A stretch of 64,000 nt of DNA from Thermomonas sp. (GCA_016720345.1 JADKKV010000001.1:299433-363432), one strand, 5' to 3'; counted from the first letter of the stretch, positions 7,638 to 17,092 are shown. Numbers and translations are program-made. Notes: a model not told the origin generated them from the sequence alone.

Positions 7638-9179
7638 ATGGGCAACAAGCAGATCCCCCTGGAAGTCCTGGACGCCGGCGGCGCCGCCTACGTCAGCGAG
7701 CGCAAGGTCTACCCGCGCGACGTCTCCGGCCCGCTCAACCGGCTGCGGGTGGCCGCGGTGTTCTGGCTGCTCGGGATGTACTACCTGTTCCCGTGGCTGT
7801 CGTGGGACGGGCGCCAGGCGGTGCTGTTCGACCTGCCGGCGCGCAAGTTCCACGTCTTCGCACTGACCTTCTGGCCGCAGGACTTCCTGTTCCTGGCGAT
7901 GCTGCTGATGATCGCCGCGCTGGCGCTGTTCTTCTTCACCGCGCTGGCCGGGCGCCTGTGGTGCGGCTACGCCTGTCCGCAGACGGTGTGGACCGAAGTG
8001 TTCCTGTGGATGGAAAGCGCGATCGAGGGCGACCGCCACAAGCGCATGAAGCTCGACGCCGGCCCGTGGACGCGGCAGAAGCTGCTGCGCAAGGGCGGCA
8101 AGCACGCGGTGTGGCTGCTGTTCGCGCTGTGGACCGGGTTCACCTTCGTCGGCTTCTTCACCCCGATCCGCGACCTCGCCGCGCGCGCGTGGCCGTTCCA
8201 GTGGGGCGGCTGGGAGGCCTTCTGGGTGTTCTTCTACGCGCTGGCCACCTGGGGCAACGCCGGCTTCCTGCGCGAGCAGGTGTGCAAGTACATGTGCCCG
8301 TACGCGCGATTCCAGAGCGCGATGTTCGACCGCAACACCCTGATCATCGCCTACGACCCGATGCGCGGCGAGCCGCGCGGCCAGCGCAAGCGCGGCCTGC
8401 CCGGCGTGCTGCAGCGCGCGCGCGGCCTGCTCGACCCCGCCGCTGCGTACGACTACGTGTTCCGGGCCAGCCGCCACCCCAGCGCCGCCGCGCAACAGGC
8501 GCACGCGCACGGCACGATCACCTTCGACGGCGGCACCGAGGCCGCGCCGCTGCCGAAATTCGCGCCGGAGGAACTCGGCGACTGCATCGACTGCACCCTG
8601 TGCGTGCAGGTCTGCCCGACCGGCATCGACATCCGCAACGGCCTGCAGTACGAGTGCATCGCCTGCGGCGCCTGCATCGATGCCTGCGACGCGGTGATGG
8701 ACAAGATGGGCTACCCGAAGGGGTTGATCCGCTACGCCACCCAGAACGCGATCGAGGGCAAGCCGACCCGCGTGCTGCGCCCGCGCATCCTGCTGTACGG
8801 GACCATCCTGCTCGGGCTGGTGCTGGCCTGGGGCTGGGGCGTGGCCAACCGCGCGCCGCTGATCGCGGAGGTCCTGCGCGACCGCAACGCGCTGTACCGC
8901 GAAACTTCGGCCGGCATCGAGAACGGCTACACCCTGAAGATCGTCAACAAGACCGACCACGCGCAGCGCTACCGGATCGAGTTCACCAGCGACAGCAAGG
9001 GCCTGGCCCTGCGCGAGGCACCGACGGTCGACGTCGCCGCCGGTTCGGTGGCCTCGGTGCCGCTGACCATGGTCGCGCCGGCCGGCATCCGCGGCCGCCA
9101 CCCGCTGCGCTTCGAGGTCAGCGCGATCGGTGGCGACGCCAGCGAAACCGTCGAGAGCAGCTTCTTCGGGCCGTTGTGA
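7638..9179 (+). CDS. ccoG: cbb3 oxidase accessory ferredoxin-type protein CcoG/RdxA/FixG
   Basis: A 513-residue polyferredoxin with about five membrane helices. It carries CGYACPQTVW near residue 115, two cysteine clusters CIDCTLCVQVCP and CIACGACIDACD for [4Fe-4S] centres (about 315-360), and a C-terminal immunoglobulin-like FixG domain. CcoG reduces Cu(II) to Cu(I) for insertion into cbb3 oxidase. The ATG at 7638 gives the standard N-terminus and lies 5 nt after the upstream gene. The ATG of ccoH overlaps its stop. Confidence 0.96.
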   Translation: MGNKQIPLEVLDAGGAAYVSERKVYPRDVSGPLNRLRVAAVFWLLGMYYLFPWLSWDGRQAVLFDLPARKFHVFALTFWPQDFLFLAMLLMIAALALFFFTALAGRLWCGYACPQTVWTEVFLWMESAIEGDRHKRMKLDAGPWTRQKLLRKGGKHAVWLLFALWTGFTFVGFFTPIRDLAARAWPFQWGGWEAFWVFFYALATWGNAGFLREQVCKYMCPYARFQSAMFDRNTLIIAYDPMRGEPRGQRKRGLPGVLQRARGLLDPAAAYDYVFRASRHPSAAAQQAHAHGTITFDGGTEAAPLPKFAPEELGDCIDCTLCVQVCPTGIDIRNGLQYECIACGACIDACDAVMDKMGYPKGLIRYATQNAIEGKPTRVLRPRILLYGTILLGLVLAWGWGVANRAPLIAEVLRDRNALYRETSAGIENGYTLKIVNKTDHAQRYRIEFTSDSKGLALREAPTVDVAAGSVASVPLTMVAPAGIRGRHPLRFEVSAIGGDASETVESSFFGPL

Positions 9180-9694
9180 TGGACGCGCCCCGCGGCGCCG
9201 GTGGCCGCCCGCCCTGGAAGGAGCCGATGGTGTGGCTGGTGGTCGCGATCCCGGCGGCGTCGGTGCTGGCCTCGGTGGCGCTGCTGGTCACCGCGGCGCG
9301 CTCCAGCGGCAACAACGACGTGGTCGCGGACCCGGTGCGGCGCACCGCGCAGATCCAGGTCGCCGACCTTGCCCCGGACATCGCCGCGCGTGAACGCGGG
9401 CTGGTCGCGGTGCTGCGGATCGACGGCGAACGGATCGAGTTGCTGCCGCTGGCAGGCGTGTTCCCGCGCGATGCCGCGCTGCGCCTGGACCTGCAGCATC
9501 CGGCGCGCGCGCGGGACGACCTGTCGATGCTGCTGCAACCGGCCACCGGTGGTTGGCAGGCGCGCCAGGCGCTGCCGCTGGAACACGATTGGACGCTGAC
9601 CGTCGGCGCGATCGACCGCAGCTGGCGCCTGCAGGGACGGCTTCCGCGCGGCCAGCGCGAGGTCCGCCTGCAGCCCGCGCTGGTGGCGCCGTGA
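9179..9694 (+). CDS. ccoH: FixH family protein, cbb3 oxidase assembly
   Basis: A 171-residue protein with a short cytoplasmic N-terminus, one membrane helix (about residues 17-40, WLVVAIPAASVLASVALLV) and a periplasmic beta-rich FixH domain. CcoH associates with the cbb3 complex and is needed for its stable assembly. The ATG at 9179 overlaps the ccoG stop and the final TGA overlaps the GTG of ccoI, so the whole assembly set is translationally coupled. Confidence 0.9.
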   Translation: MDAPRGAGGRPPWKEPMVWLVVAIPAASVLASVALLVTAARSSGNNDVVADPVRRTAQIQVADLAPDIAARERGLVAVLRIDGERIELLPLAGVFPRDAALRLDLQHPARARDDLSMLLQPATGGWQARQALPLEHDWTLTVGAIDRSWRLQGRLPRGQREVRLQPALVAP

Positions 9695-12105
9695 ATGCCG
9701 TCGCGGCGGGCGTCGGAGCGACGCTTCCCGCGGCCAGTGGATGCTTCCATTGCGGCGAGGCGCTGCCCGCCGCGCCGGCTTCCCTGCAGCTCGACGGGCA
9801 GTTGCGCCGGTTCTGCTGCAACGGCTGCGCAGCCGCCGCGCAATGGATCCGCGACGCCGACCTCGACGACTACTACCGCCTGCGCGAACAGCCGGGCCGG
9901 CGGATCGACGTGGATGCAGCCGCGCTGGCGCACTGGGACCGCGAGGACGTGCTGGCCGGGCATGCGCGCGCCATCGACGGTGGCCGCGAGCTGGTGGTGG
10001 TCACCGACGGCATGCGCTGCGCCGCCTGCGCGTGGCTGATCGACCGCGCGCTGGCACGCGAGGAAGGCGTCCTCGAGATCGCCGCCAACGCGGTCACCGG
10101 CCGCATCCGGATCGCCTGGGACCCGGCGCGTACCCCGCTGTCACGGCCGCTGCGGCGGCTGCAGGCGCTGGGCTACCAGCCCTACCTGGCCGCCGGCGAC
10201 GCGCAGGAGCGCGGCCGCCGGCGCGAGCGCAACCGCTGGCTGCTGCGGGTCGGCATCGCCGGGCTGGGCAGCATGCAGGCGATGATGTTCGCCGAGGCGC
10301 TGTACCTGGACACCGCCAACCAGATGTCGCTGCCGATGCGCGACTTCCTGCGCTGGATCACCTTCCTGGTCGCGACCCCGGTGGTGTTCTACGCCGGCTG
10401 GCCGTTCCTCGCCGGCGCCTGGCGGGAGTTGCGCGAACGCGCGCCAGGGATGGACACGCTGGTCACCGCATCGACCCTGCTCGCCTACCTCGCCAGCGTG
10501 GCCGAAACCGTGCGCGGTGGCCCGCACGTCTGGTACGACGCCGCGGTGATGTTCGTGTTCCTGCTGCTGGTCGCGCGCATGCTGGAACAGCGCGTGCGCA
10601 CCACCGCCAACGCCCAGGTCGATGCACTGGCGCGCGCGCGGCCGGTGCTGGCACTGCGCGAAAACGCCGATGGCGGCTGCGAAACCGTACCCCTGGCGCA
10701 ACTGGCGGTCGGCGACATCGTGCGCGTGGCCGCCGGCGAGGCGGCACCGGCCGACGGCGTGCTGCTCGATGCCGGGGCGCGTTTCGGCGAAGCGCTGCTG
10801 ACCGGCGAATCGCAGCCGCAACCCAAGCGCGCCGGGGACACGGTGTATGCCGGCTCGCTGTGCGACGGCCGCACCGCGCGCATCCGCATCCACCGGACCG
10901 GCGCCGACACCCGGCTGGCGCAGCTGGCGGCGCTGGTCGAACGCGCGCAGGCGCAACGCCCGCCGGCCGCGCAACGGGCGGACCGGATCGCCCGCGCGTT
11001 CGTGGTTGCACAGCTCGCCGGCGCGCTCGTGCTGTACGCGGCATGGCGCGTGCATGCGCCGGAGCGCGCGTTCGAGGTGACCCTGGCGTGGCTGGTGATC
11101 AGCTGCCCGTGCGCGCTGTCGCTGGCGATCCCGGCCGCCTACGCCGCCGCCAGCAGCACCCTGGCCAGGCTTGGCGTGCTGCCGGTGCGCGCCGGCGGGC
11201 TGGAACGGCTGGCCGCGGTCGATACCGTGGTGTTCGACAAGACCGGCACCCTCGGCGACGGCGCGCCGCAGCTGGATGCCACCCGCACCTTCGGAACACT
11301 GGATGCCGACGCCGCGCAACGCATCGCCGCCGCACTCGAGCGCGAAAGCACCCATCCGCTGGCGAAGGCCTTTGCCGGTGTCGACGGCGCGGCGCGCGCG
11401 CAGGCAGTGACCGTGCACGCCGGCGCCGGCATCGAGGGCGTGGTCGATGGCATGCGATGGCGCCTTGGGCATGCCGCGTTCGCCTTCGGTGGCACCGACG
11501 ACGGCGCGCTGTGGCTGGCCGACGGCCAGCGTGCGGCCGCGCGTTTCGGCATCCGCGAACACCTGCGCGAGGATGCAGCGGCGGCGCTGGCGGCGCTGTC
11601 CGGGCTGGGTATCGACGCGCAGCTGCTCAGCGGCGACGGCGAGGCGGCGGTGCGCCGGGTCGCCGACACCCTTGGCATCGAAAAGGCCTTTGCGCGGCAG
11701 CTGCCGGAGCAGAAGCTCGCGCGTCTGCGCGAACTGCAGGCCGGCGGGCACGTGGTGGCGATGGTCGGCGACGGCGTCAACGACGCACCGGTGCTGGCCG
11801 GCGCGGACGTGTCGTTCGCGATCGGCGACGGCGCCGCGCTGGCCACCCGCAGCGCCGACCTGGTGCTGGCCTCGCCCGCGCTGCTGCGCATCCCGGAGGC
11901 GATCGCGCTGGCCCGGCGTTCGCGCACGGTGGTGCGCCAGAACCTGGGCTGGGCGCTGGGCTACAACCTGCTGGCGCTGCCGGTGGCCGCGCTCGGCCTG
12001 GTCACCCCATGGCTGGCGGCGCTGGGGATGGCGCTGTCCTCGCTGGCCGTGACCCTCAACGCATTGCGGCTGGCGCGCACCGCGCGCATCGGCGGCCCGC
12101 GATGA
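9691..12105 (+). CDS. ccoI: Copper-exporting P1B-type ATPase for cbb3 assembly
   Basis: An 804-residue heavy-metal P-type ATPase with an N-terminal zinc-finger-like extension (CFHC...CCNGC) typical of FixI/CcoI and an HMA domain with CAAC (GMRCAACAW). The membrane CPC ion site is in SCPCALSLAIP. The phosphorylation site is DKTGTLGDG and the hinge is VGDGVNDAPVL. It moves Cu(I) across the inner membrane for delivery to CuB of CcoN. The start is GTG at 9691, overlapping the ccoH stop (GTGA); no ATG lies nearby in frame. Confidence 0.96.
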   Translation: MNAVAAGVGATLPAASGCFHCGEALPAAPASLQLDGQLRRFCCNGCAAAAQWIRDADLDDYYRLREQPGRRIDVDAAALAHWDREDVLAGHARAIDGGRELVVVTDGMRCAACAWLIDRALAREEGVLEIAANAVTGRIRIAWDPARTPLSRPLRRLQALGYQPYLAAGDAQERGRRRERNRWLLRVGIAGLGSMQAMMFAEALYLDTANQMSLPMRDFLRWITFLVATPVVFYAGWPFLAGAWRELRERAPGMDTLVTASTLLAYLASVAETVRGGPHVWYDAAVMFVFLLLVARMLEQRVRTTANAQVDALARARPVLALRENADGGCETVPLAQLAVGDIVRVAAGEAAPADGVLLDAGARFGEALLTGESQPQPKRAGDTVYAGSLCDGRTARIRIHRTGADTRLAQLAALVERAQAQRPPAAQRADRIARAFVVAQLAGALVLYAAWRVHAPERAFEVTLAWLVISCPCALSLAIPAAYAAASSTLARLGVLPVRAGGLERLAAVDTVVFDKTGTLGDGAPQLDATRTFGTLDADAAQRIAAALERESTHPLAKAFAGVDGAARAQAVTVHAGAGIEGVVDGMRWRLGHAAFAFGGTDDGALWLADGQRAAARFGIREHLREDAAAALAALSGLGIDAQLLSGDGEAAVRRVADTLGIEKAFARQLPEQKLARLRELQAGGHVVAMVGDGVNDAPVLAGADVSFAIGDGAALATRSADLVLASPALLRIPEAIALARRSRTVVRQNLGWALGYNLLALPVAALGLVTPWLAALGMALSSLAVTLNALRLARTARIGGPR

Positions 12106-12302
12106 ACATCCTGCTGCTATTGGTCCCGATCAGCCTGCTGCTGCTCGGGGTCGCGATCTGGGCGTTCGCGTGGGCGGTCAGGCGCGGCCAGTTCGACGAC
12201 CTCGACACCCCCGCGATCGACATCCTGCGCGAGGACGATCCGCTCGATCCGCAGCGGCAGCGCGCACCTACCGCCAGCCAGGCCGGCGACGATGCCGGTT
12301 GA
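12102..12302 (+). CDS. ccoS: cbb3-type cytochrome oxidase assembly protein CcoS
   Basis: A 66-residue protein with one N-terminal helix (residues 2-27) followed by the CcoS signature RRGQFDDLDTPAIDILREDD. CcoS is required for cofactor (haem and copper) insertion into cbb3. Its ATG overlaps the ccoI stop, and its 3' end overlaps the next gene by 11 nt. Confidence 0.95.
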   Translation: MNILLLLVPISLLLLGVAIWAFAWAVRRGQFDDLDTPAIDILREDDPLDPQRQRAPTASQAGDDAG

Positions 12303-13017
12303 CGGCCTGGTGCTGCTGGCCGCGTTCGCCAGCGGCCTGCTCGGCACCGTGCATTGCGCGGCGATGTGCGGCGGGATCGCCAGCAGCCTCGGCGGCGGCC
12401 AACGCGGCGGGCTGTGGGACGCAGCGCTGCCCAACCTTGGCCGCGTGCTTGGCTACGCGCTCGCCGGCGCGATCGTCGGCGGGCTCGGCGGCGGACTGCT
12501 GGGCATCGTGCGCATCCCGGGCCTCGGGATCGCAATGCGGGCCCTGGTCGGGGTGGTGCTGGTGATCGCCGGGCTGCGCCTGCTGGATCGCAAGGCGCGC
12601 CTGCCGGGCTTCGGCGGCGGCGCCGGATCGCGCCTGTGGCAATGGCTGGCGCCGTTGCGCGCGCGCGCGTGGCCGGCGGATACCGCCGGCAAGCGGCTGG
12701 CGGTGGGCATGCTGTGGGGCTGGATGCCGTGCGGGTTGAGCAGCACCCTGCTCGCCGCCGCGTGGCTGCAGGCCAGCGCCCTGCACGGCGCGGCAACGAT
12801 GGCCGCGTTCGGCCTGGGCACCCTGCCGATGATGGTGCCGCTGACCTGGGCCGGGCTGCGGGTCGGCCAGCGCCTGCAGCGCGGCGGCCTGCGCGTCGCC
12901 GCCGGCACGCTGGTGATCGGCGCCGGCCTGCTGACCCTCGCCGGGCCGTGGCTGATGCAGGTTCCGGTGCTGCACGGCGTGCTGGAGGCAATCGGCTGCC
13001 GCAGCCTGCCAGGCTGA
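12292..13017 (+). CDS. DsbD_2/TauE-like membrane protein linked to cbb3 assembly
   Basis: A 241-residue protein with about six helices. It carries a cysteine-containing first helix (GTVHCAAMCGGIAS, about residues 18-31) and a second conserved motif MPCGLSSTLLAAAW. It belongs to the group annotated 'sulfite exporter TauE/SafE' that matches the cytochrome-c-biogenesis transmembrane (DsbD_2) family. Such genes often follow ccoS. Copper or thiol transport for oxidase maturation is a reasonable inference, and sulfite export is not supported by anything here. It overlaps ccoS and converges with the VOC gene. Confidence 0.85.
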   Translation: MPVDGLVLLAAFASGLLGTVHCAAMCGGIASSLGGGQRGGLWDAALPNLGRVLGYALAGAIVGGLGGGLLGIVRIPGLGIAMRALVGVVLVIAGLRLLDRKARLPGFGGGAGSRLWQWLAPLRARAWPADTAGKRLAVGMLWGWMPCGLSSTLLAAAWLQASALHGAATMAAFGLGTLPMMVPLTWAGLRVGQRLQRGGLRVAAGTLVIGAGLLTLAGPWLMQVPVLHGVLEAIGCRSLPG

Positions 13018-13033
13018 CGATGGGTCGCGCAGC

Positions 13034-13438
13034 TCAAGCGTCCTTGTTGGCCGCATCCCAGGGCATCGGCTGCCACAGCTCGACCTTGTTGCCCTCGGGA
13101 TCCATGATCCAGGCGAACTTGCCGTTCTCGTGCGACTCGGGGCCGGCAACCGCTTCCACCCCGGCGGCGCGCAACTGCGCCAGCATGCCGTCGAGATCGT
13201 CGACGCGGTAGTTGACCATCATCGAAGCGGTGCTGGGGCTGAACCACTGGCTGTCGGCATCGGCGACGCACCACACGGTCAGGCCGCCATCCGCGGCCTT
13301 GTCCTCCGGCCAGCGCAGCACCGCACCGCCGAAGTCCTCGAGCGCCAGCCCCAGGTGTTCCCGGTACCACGCCGCCAGCGCCGCACCCTTGCCCGTGCTC
13401 TTGAAGAACACGCCGCCAATCCCGGTGACCCTTGCCAT
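13034..13438 (-). CDS. VOC family protein (glyoxalase/bleomycin-resistance fold)
   Basis: A 134-residue protein with paired beta-alpha-beta-beta-beta modules. It begins GIGGVFFKSTGKGAALAAWYREHLGL and ends with DPEGNKVELWQP, the typical metal-ligand-containing last strand of vicinal-oxygen-chelate proteins. Members bind a divalent metal and act on diverse substrates. Nothing in the sequence or neighbourhood identifies the substrate. A monocistronic unit between two convergent or parallel genes. Confidence 0.88.
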   Translation of the reverse strand: MARVTGIGGVFFKSTGKGAALAAWYREHLGLALEDFGGAVLRWPEDKAADGGLTVWCVADADSQWFSPSTASMMVNYRVDDLDGMLAQLRAAGVEAVAGPESHENGKFAWIMDPEGNKVELWQPMPWDAANKDA

Positions 13439-13519
13439 TGGTGCCTCCTGCTCGAAATGGTCCAGGGGGCATTCTGGGCCATGCCGACGGCGCCGGCACG
13501 GACATCAATGACCCGCCGA

Positions 13520-14344
13520 TCACGCGCCTTGGTCCACATCCTTCGACATTTCCCGCCCGAGGCGATCGATCTCCTCGCGGATCCCGGCCAGCAGGCCCGG
13601 CTTGCCCGGCAACTCGCGCATCGGCCGCAGCAGCCGGCGCAGGACCTCCAGGTCCTGGCGCCAGCCCAGCGCATCCGCCTGCCGGCGCAGGGCCTTGCCC
13701 TGGCGACCGGCGGCGGTGGCAGATGCGCGCGATGCCGACCCGGGCGCGACCTCGGCGATCACGTCCAGTTGCATCCTCAGCGTGCGCAGCCGGCGCCGCC
13801 AGCGATGCAGGCTGCGCGCCGACGGGGCCTTGCTGGCACGGCGTCCGGCCCTGGCCACGCGCTTGCCGCTTTTCCTGAGCGCACGCTGCAGGCGGGCCGC
13901 GGACAGCGACTCCCACGGCAAGCCGTCCAGCGTGGTGGCGATGCTGGCGATGCAGGCGCGCCGACGCGCGAATCCCGGATCCTTCGCCAGCGCCGCGTCC
14001 ACCAGCCGCTGCCTGCGCTGCCGCAGCCGGTCCTCCGCCGCCGCCCACGGCGTGGCGGCCTGCAGCGCCGCCAGCTTGCGCGCGGTATCGATGCTGGCCT
14101 GCGCATCGCGCAGCACCGACAGCCCGCGCCCGATGGCCTGCAGGCGACCACCGATGTCATCGAGGCCGTCGAACTGGCCACGGCAGAGCCCCAGCAGCGC
14201 GCGCAGGCGGCGGATCGCCTTGCGTGCCTCGTGCACCGAGGCATCCAGGCCCTGCTGCAGGCCAAGTGCGCGATCGATGCACGCGACTTCCCGGCGCATC
14301 ACGTTGCGCATTGCTGCACCGGCAGTGGTGATCGGTACGGGCAT
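13520..14344 (-). CDS. CHAD domain-containing protein
   Basis: A 274-residue, strongly basic, all-helical protein with the conserved-histidine CHAD pattern: SVHEARKAIRRLRALLGLCR near residue 35 and a second basic repeat (SLHRWRRRLRTLRMQLD) near 185. CHAD domains bind polyphosphate and often associate with polyphosphate granules or CYTH phosphatases; no CYTH domain is present here. The start ATG at 14344 overlaps the stop of an upstream 50-codon gene. A later in-frame ATG (MRNVMRREVACID) is also possible. Confidence 0.85.
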   Translation of the reverse strand: MPVPITTAGAAMRNVMRREVACIDRALGLQQGLDASVHEARKAIRRLRALLGLCRGQFDGLDDIGGRLQAIGRGLSVLRDAQASIDTARKLAALQAATPWAAAEDRLRQRRQRLVDAALAKDPGFARRRACIASIATTLDGLPWESLSAARLQRALRKSGKRVARAGRRASKAPSARSLHRWRRRLRTLRMQLDVIAEVAPGSASRASATAAGRQGKALRRQADALGWRQDLEVLRRLLRPMRELPGKPGLLAGIREEIDRLGREMSKDVDQGA

Positions 14345-14496
14345 CAGGGGCCAACCAGAAGTCGCCGCAGCGACGGCCACAGCGCCCACAGGATCGCGAT
14401 GCCCACCGCCAGCTTCAGCAACACCAGCGCCCAGCCCGCCGCCAGCGCATCGGCAAGGGCGGACCTGCGACGCGATGTCGAGCGTTGTCCCCGCAT
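14344..14496 (-). CDS. Putative 50-residue single-helix membrane protein
   Basis: A short frame on the minus strand beginning MRGQRSTSRRRS, with one strongly hydrophobic helix (about residues 20-43, WALVLLKLAVGIAILWALW), ending RRLLVGP. Its TGA overlaps the ATG of the CHAD gene (ATGA), a typical coupling arrangement. That overlap and the positive-inside charge pattern are the reasons for calling it. No family is recognised. It could be a membrane anchor or partner for the CHAD protein. Confidence 0.5.
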   Translation of the reverse strand: MRGQRSTSRRRSALADALAAGWALVLLKLAVGIAILWALWPSLRRLLVGP

Positions 14497-14660
14497 GGCC
14501 CCCCCGCATCCCCGGCGAGGATGCAGGATAGCCTGCCGCCCGGCCGCCCGAGGGGGTGCTGGCAGAGCCGCTATCCATGCGGCCCCCGTGCACGTGGATG
14601 ACCCGTCGGCGTTGCACGTTGCCAGCCAGCACAGTGTGCGGATCCTGCAGCGAATACGCA

Positions 14661-14709
14661 GTCGGGGAAGTCCCCGGGCCTGGGTAGGTGTTTCCCGACC
14701 CCCGGGGAC
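14661..14709. repeat. Overlapping inverted repeats upstream of parC
   Basis: Three alternative stems can form. GTCCCCGGG (14670-14678) pairs with CCCGGGGAC (14701-14709). CGGGGA (14663-14668) pairs with TCCCCG (14671-14676). GTCGGGGAA (14661-14669) pairs imperfectly with TTCCCGAC (14692-14699). The minus-strand core GGGAAACACC also occurs in the lpxA-lpxB inverted repeat. This fills part of the 243-bp gap 14497-14739, in which I see no other feature except the parC -10 box. Confidence 0.5.
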
Positions 14710-14727
14710 CGGCCGCCAGCCAGTCCG

Positions 14728-14733
14728 TAGAAT
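14728..14733 (+). promoter_or_regulatory. -10 box of parC (leaderless promoter candidate)
   Basis: TAGAAT ends 6 nt before the parC ATG. GGAGG lies in these 6 nt, only 1 nt from the ATG, too close to act as a normal ribosome binding site. A leaderless start is the simpler reading. Confidence 0.5.
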
Positions 14734-14739
14734 GGAGGC

Positions 14740-16989
14740 ATGACCGACGACAGCATCCGCCCCACCTTCCACGGCTTCGAACAGATCCCGCTGCGCGAGT
14801 ACGCCGAGCGCGCCTACCTGGACTATTCGATGTACGTGGTGCTCGACCGCGCGCTGCCGTTCATCGGCGACGGCCTCAAGCCGGTCCAGCGCCGGATCGT
14901 CTACGCGATGAGCGAGCTGGGCCTGGCCGCCGCCGCCAAGCCGAAGAAATCCGCCCGCACCGTGGGTGACGTGATCGGCAAGTACCACCCGCACGGCGAC
15001 TCGGCCTGCTACGAAGCGCTGGTGCTGATGGCGCAGCCGTTCTCGTACCGCTATCCGCTGATCGAGGGCCAGGGCAACTTCGGCTCCAGCGACGACCCGA
15101 AATCGTTCGCGGCGATGCGCTACACCGAATCCAAGCTGTCGCCGATCGCCGAAGTGTTGCTGGGTGAACTGGGCCACGGCACCACCGACTGGACACCGAA
15201 TTTCGACGGCACCCTGGAGGAACCGACCTGGCTGCCGGCGCGGCTGCCGCACCTGCTGCTGAACGGCACCACCGGCATTGCCGTGGGCATGGCCACCGAC
15301 GTGCCGCCGCACAACCTGGGCGAAATCGTCAGCGCCTGCATCCGCCTGCTGGACGACCCGGACGCCAGCGTGCGCGACCTGTGCGAGCACGTGCGCGGGC
15401 CGGACTATCCCACCGCCGCCGAGATCATCACCCCGGCCGGCGACCTGCTGGCGATGTACGAAACCGGCACCGGCAGCGTGCGTGCGCGCGGCGTGTTCGT
15501 GAAGGAAGCCGCGAACATCGTGGTCACCGAGCTGCCCTACCAGGTGTCGCCGTCGAAGATCATCGAGCAGATCGCCGCGCAGATGCGCGCGAAGAAACTG
15601 CCGTGGCTGGAGGACATCCGCGACGAGTCCGACCACGCCAACCCGACCCGCATCGTGCTGGTGCCGCGCAGCAACCGGGTCGATGCCGAGCAATTGATGG
15701 GCCACCTGTTCGCGACCACCGACCTCGAGAAGAGCTACCGGGTCAACATGAACGTGATCGGGCTGGACGGCCGCCCGCAGGTCAAGAACCTGAAGATGCT
15801 GCTCAGCGAGTGGCTGCTGTTCCGCACCGACACCGTGACCCGTCGCCTGAAGCACCGCCTCGAGAAGGTCGAGCGCCGCCTGCACCTGCTGGAAGGCCTG
15901 CTGGTGGCGTTCCTCAACCTGGACGAGGTGATCCGCATCATCCGCAGCGAGGACGAACCGAAGCCGGCGCTGATCGCGCGCTTCGCGTTGTCCGTGGAGC
16001 AGGCGGACTACATCCTCGACACCAAGCTGCGGCAACTCGCGCGGCTGGAGGAGATGAAGATCCGCGGCGAGCAGGACGAACTCGACAGCGAGCGCGACCG
16101 CCTGATCTCCACCCTGGGCAGCAAGGCCAGGCTGAAGAAGCTGATCAAGGACGAATTGCTGGCGGATGCGAAGAAGTTCGGCGATGCGCGGCGCAGTCCG
16201 CTGGTCGCGCGCGAAGCCGCGCAGGCGCTCGACGAAACCGAACTGGTCGCCAGCGAGCCGATGACCGTGGTGCTCAGCGAGAAGGGCTGGGTGCGCGCCG
16301 CCAAGGGCCACGACATCGACGCCGCATCGCTGTCCTATCGCGATGGCGACAGCCTGCTGGGTGCGGTCAAGGCGCGCAGCAACCTGCAGGTGGCATTCCT
16401 GGATTCGGCCGGCCGCAGCTATTCGAGCGCGGTGCATACCCTGCCCTCCGCGCGCGGCAATGGCGAGCCGCTGACCGGCCGCTTCACGCCCGCGCCGGGC
16501 GCGAGCTTCCAGGCGCTGGCCAGCGGCGACCTTGATGCCCGCTTCGTGATCGCCTCCAGCCACGGCTACGGCTTCGTCACCCGCTTCGAGAACCTCACCA
16601 GCCGCAACAAGGCCGGCAAGGCGCTGCTGTCGCTGTCCGAGGGCGGCCGCGTGCTGCAACCGGCGTCGGTCACCGACGTCGCGGCGGACCGGATCGTTGC
16701 CGTCACCAGCGCCGGCCACGTGCTCGCGTTCCCGCTGTCGGAACTGCCGGAGCTCGACAAGGGCAAGGGCAACAAGATCATCGAAATCCCGAAGGCCAAG
16801 CGCGGCACCGAGCGCGTGGTCGCGATCGCGGTGGTGCCGCCGTCCGGCAAACTGCTGGTCGCCAGCGGCGCGCGCACCATGACCCTGTCCTTCAACGACC
16901 TCGAAGGCTACCTCGGCGCCCGCGGTTCGCGTGGCGGCCTGCTGCCGCGCGGATGGCAGAAGGTGGATGGCCTGGCCGTCGAGACGTAA
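14740..16989 (+). CDS. parC: DNA topoisomerase IV subunit A
   Basis: A 749-residue type IIA topoisomerase A subunit, close to the 752 of E. coli ParC. The catalytic tyrosine is Tyr128 in AAMRYTE. The quinolone-resistance region reads [10 protein letters not shown] (Ser88, Glu92), the susceptible-type residues. The N-terminal breakage-reunion domain is followed by coiled-coil and a shortened beta-pinwheel C-terminal domain, which separates it from GyrA. It decatenates daughter chromosomes with ParE (not in window). Confidence 0.97.
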   Translation: MTDDSIRPTFHGFEQIPLREYAERAYLDYSMYVVLDRALPFIGDGLKPVQRRIVYAMSELGLAAAAKPKKSARTVGDVIGKYHPHGDSACYEALVLMAQPFSYRYPLIEGQGNFGSSDDPKSFAAMRYTESKLSPIAEVLLGELGHGTTDWTPNFDGTLEEPTWLPARLPHLLLNGTTGIAVGMATDVPPHNLGEIVSACIRLLDDPDASVRDLCEHVRGPDYPTAAEIITPAGDLLAMYETGTGSVRARGVFVKEAANIVVTELPYQVSPSKIIEQIAAQMRAKKLPWLEDIRDESDHANPTRIVLVPRSNRVDAEQLMGHLFATTDLEKSYRVNMNVIGLDGRPQVKNLKMLLSEWLLFRTDTVTRRLKHRLEKVERRLHLLEGLLVAFLNLDEVIRIIRSEDEPKPALIARFALSVEQADYILDTKLRQLARLEEMKIRGEQDELDSERDRLISTLGSKARLKKLIKDELLADAKKFGDARRSPLVAREAAQALDETELVASEPMTVVLSEKGWVRAAKGHDIDAASLSYRDGDSLLGAVKARSNLQVAFLDSAGRSYSSAVHTLPSARGNGEPLTGRFTPAPGASFQALASGDLDARFVIASSHGYGFVTRFENLTSRNKAGKALLSLSEGGRVLQPASVTDVAADRIVAVTSAGHVLAFPLSELPELDKGKGNKIIEIPKAKRGTERVVAIAVVPPSGKLLVASGARTMTLSFNDLEGYLGARGSRGGLLPRGWQKVDGLAVET

Positions 16990-16999
16990 CCACCCACAT

Positions 17000-17023
17000 C
17001 GACGGCGAGACCGTCGGGCGTTT
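17000..17023 (+). terminator. Possible weak terminator after parC
   Basis: CGACGG (17000-17005), loop CGAGA, CCGTCG (17011-17016), then GGCGTTT. The stem is 6 bp and the T-tract only three bases, so efficiency is doubtful. A second 8-bp inverted repeat (GCATTTCG 17033-17040 / CGAAATGC 17051-17058) follows before tpm. Confidence 0.35.
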
Positions 17024-17092
17024 CCCGTAGCGGCATTTCGAGCCGCGTGGCGAAATGCGCGGCGGCAGGCGCCGTCGCGCGAGGAGACACGC

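Noticed and set aside
9553-9690. Upstream extension of the ccoI frame
   Set aside because: It overlaps ccoH in another frame and has no similarity to the family. The GTG at 9691 overlaps the ccoH stop in the same way as the other couplings in this operon.
14734-14738. GGAGG before parC as a Shine-Dalgarno sequence
   Set aside because: Only 1 nt separates it from the ATG, too short for normal initiation. TAGAAT placed 6 nt from the ATG explains the start better.
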